DNA from: Rhodobiaceae bacterium UBA7378 | Lineage (GTDB): Bacteria > Pseudomonadota > Alphaproteobacteria > RS24 | Assembly (NCBI GenBank): GCA_002469805.1 | Contig: DKNW01000060.1 | Coordinates: 1 to 16,983, forward strand | DNA: 16,983 nucleotides | Reading direction: 5' to 3' | Shown here: positions 15,560-16,983 of the stretch, in pieces | Position numbering within the stretch: position 1 is the stretch's first letter | How the letters are laid out: each line of letters starts with the position of its first letter | Translations under genes and position numbers: made by a program | The notes under the pieces: model-generated | The model's input: the letters and a program-made list of their open reading frames with translations, nothing else | Databases searched by the model: none | Told to the model about the DNA's origin: nothing

Positions 15560-16954
15560 TTATTGTGATATTTGATCGTCAATTCGTCCCAAAACCTCTG
15601 TTTTATCCAGGAGCGCCACAACGTCGAAAATACCCGGTGATGTTGGTGTGCCGGTTAATGCTGCGCGCAGGGCAGGGGCGATATCACCCAGCTTTAGCGC
15701 ATTTTCGTCCAAAAATGCGCGAATTTCGGTTTCGATATCAGCCTTGTTCCAGTTTTCTAGGGCACCAAGGCGGTCCGCTAGAGCTATGAGGCGCGGGCGC
15801 GTATCATCGTTTAGTGCTTCTGCGGCTTTCTCGGAAAGGGAAATTGGTCGTTGGACGATTAGAAACTGGGCAATTTCAGCTATTTCGAACAAAGTTTTGG
15901 CGCGCTCTTTGAGAACCGGCATCGCGGTTTCAAGAATTTTTTGGCGCGGCGATAATTCTGGCGCAATGCCGCAGACAAGGGCGGCGAGCGCGACGTCGTC
16001 GCACTGGCGTATATGGTGTCCATTGACGTTTTCAAGCTTGGTCATATCGAAGCGGGCCGGAGATTTGCCGATCGCGTCCAGTCCGAACCATGAAACGAAT
16101 TCTTCCGTAGAAAAAATCTCGTCATCACCATGGCTCCAGCCTAGGCGGGCGAGATAATTCCGCATAGCTTCGGGTAAAAGCCCCATATCGCGATATGCAT
16201 CAACTCCCAAGGCGCCGTGGCGCTTGGATAATTTTGCGCCATCACTGCCGTGGATCAGCGGGACATGGGCAAATTCTGGCACATGCCAGCCTAGCGCCGC
16301 GTAGATTTGTGCTTGACGCGCGGCATTGGTCAGGTGGTCGTCGCCGCGAATGACATGGGTAACGCCCATATCGTGATCATCAACAATAACTGACAACATA
16401 TAAGTCGGTGTCTGGTCCGAGCGCAGGATGATGAGGTCGTCCATTTGATCATTACTGAATGTCACCGTGCCTTGCACATGATCGGTAATGACGACCTCAC
16501 CTTCTTGGGGCGCACGAAAACGTACGACGTAAGGCAGGTCGTCTGGTGCTTCGGCAGGATTGCGGTCGCGCCACGTGCCGTCATAGCGCGGCGGTTTGCC
16601 GGCGGCGCGAGCTGTCTCTCGCATCGCTTCTAATTCTTCCGCCGTGCAATAGCATTTATAGGCGTTGCCTCTAGCCAGCAGAGTTTCGGCCACAGCCGCG
16701 TGGCGCGCGGCGTTCTTATGCTGGAAAACCGGAGTATCGTCTACCTCAAGGCCTAGCCATGCCATGCCGTCGAGAATGGCATCGATGGCGGCGTCGGTCG
16801 AACGCGCCCGATCAGTATCTTCAATGCGCAGCAAAAACCGGCCCCCATGGTGGCGCGCAAAGGCCCAATTAAAAAGAGCCGTACGCGCACCGCCAATATG
16901 CAAAAACCCAGTCGGGGAAGGCGCAAATCGCGTGACAACATGATCGGTAGCCAT
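15560..16954 (-). CDS. gltX: Glutamyl-tRNA synthetase (class I)
   Basis: GluRS charges tRNA-Glu; in organisms without GlnRS it may also mischarge tRNA-Gln for later amidation, which cannot be decided here. The 464-residue protein (E. coli 471) carries the class I motifs HIGG (19-22, preceded by RFAPSPTGFL) and KLSKR (241-245), plus IEDTD (44-48) and THVIRGDDHLTN (199-210). The C-terminal half is the helical anticodon-binding region. Of the four zinc ligands known in E. coli GluRS, the CYC pair is kept (Cys101, Cys103), but the other two positions are Trp128 and Asp130. The ATG at 16954 has an AGGAG 8 nt upstream on the minus strand (16963-16967). The gene is complete, with 29 bases of upstream sequence visible. 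Confidence 0.97.
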   Translation of the reverse strand: MATDHVVTRFAPSPTGFLHIGGARTALFNWAFARHHGGRFLLRIEDTDRARSTDAAIDAILDGMAWLGLEVDDTPVFQHKNAARHAAVAETLLARGNAYKCYCTAEELEAMRETARAAGKPPRYDGTWRDRNPAEAPDDLPYVVRFRAPQEGEVVITDHVQGTVTFSNDQMDDLIILRSDQTPTYMLSVIVDDHDMGVTHVIRGDDHLTNAARQAQIYAALGWHVPEFAHVPLIHGSDGAKLSKRHGALGVDAYRDMGLLPEAMRNYLARLGWSHGDDEIFSTEEFVSWFGLDAIGKSPARFDMTKLENVNGHHIRQCDDVALAALVCGIAPELSPRQKILETAMPVLKERAKTLFEIAEIAQFLIVQRPISLSEKAAEALNDDTRPRLIALADRLGALENWNKADIETEIRAFLDENALKLGDIAPALRAALTGTPTSPGIFDVVALLDKTEVLGRIDDQISQ

Positions 16955-16983
16955 ATGGTTATCTCCTGCACAAACGGTTTCAC

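Noticed and set aside
1..16983. CRISPR arrays, tRNA or rRNA genes, insertion sequences, phage or defence genes
   Set aside because: Scanned by eye on both strands; all sequence is taken up by recognised housekeeping genes with gaps of at most 89 bp, and no regularly spaced repeats, transposase motifs or cloverleaf patterns were seen.

Overview
The window reads as a conserved chromosomal housekeeping region of an alphaproteobacterium. Evidence seen in the sequence: the order rpsB-tsf-pyrH-frr-uppS-cdsA-dxr-rseP-bamA-skp-lpxD-lpxA-lpxI-lpxB on the + strand, the use of LpxI rather than LpxH for UDP-diacylglucosamine hydrolysis, a short RseP with a single PDZ domain, and a convergent gltX-gltA pair on the - strand. 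GC content is moderate by eye. I cannot place the organism below class; a marine lineage would fit but is a guess.

Layout. Positions 2-3283 hold translation and nucleotide genes: ribosomal protein S2 (cut at the left edge), EF-Ts, UMP kinase and ribosome recycling factor. Positions 3299-6073 hold lipid precursor genes: undecaprenyl diphosphate synthase, CDP-diglyceride synthase and DXP reductoisomerase. Positions 6163-10240 hold envelope protein biogenesis genes: RseP protease, BamA and the periplasmic chaperone Skp. Positions 10250-14176 hold lipid A genes: LpxD, LpxA, LpxI and LpxB. On the opposite strand, positions 14178-15476 are citrate synthase and 15560-16954 glutamyl-tRNA synthetase. 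The longest gap between genes is 89 bp, so there is no unexplained gene-free stretch. All fourteen + strand genes could be read through from one or a few promoters; I see no convincing factor-independent terminator among them.

How the genes work together: Dxr feeds the isoprenoid (MEP) pathway, UppS turns isoprenoid diphosphates into the undecaprenyl carrier precursor, and CdsA makes the CDP-diacylglycerol used for phospholipids. BamA and Skp insert and escort outer-membrane proteins, while LpxD, LpxA, LpxI and LpxB build the lipid A disaccharide of the same membrane. RseP is the intramembrane protease that usually links envelope stress to transcription.

No new multi-gene system is visible. 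Points worth a second look are the absence of fabZ between lpxD and lpxA, an alanine at the acyl-chain ruler position of LpxA, a 30-bp tandem repeat lengthening the acidic tail of S2, a long potential hairpin filling the dxr-rseP gap, an lpxA stop abutting an in-frame TTG start of lpxI, and lpxB and gltA stops only one base apart.
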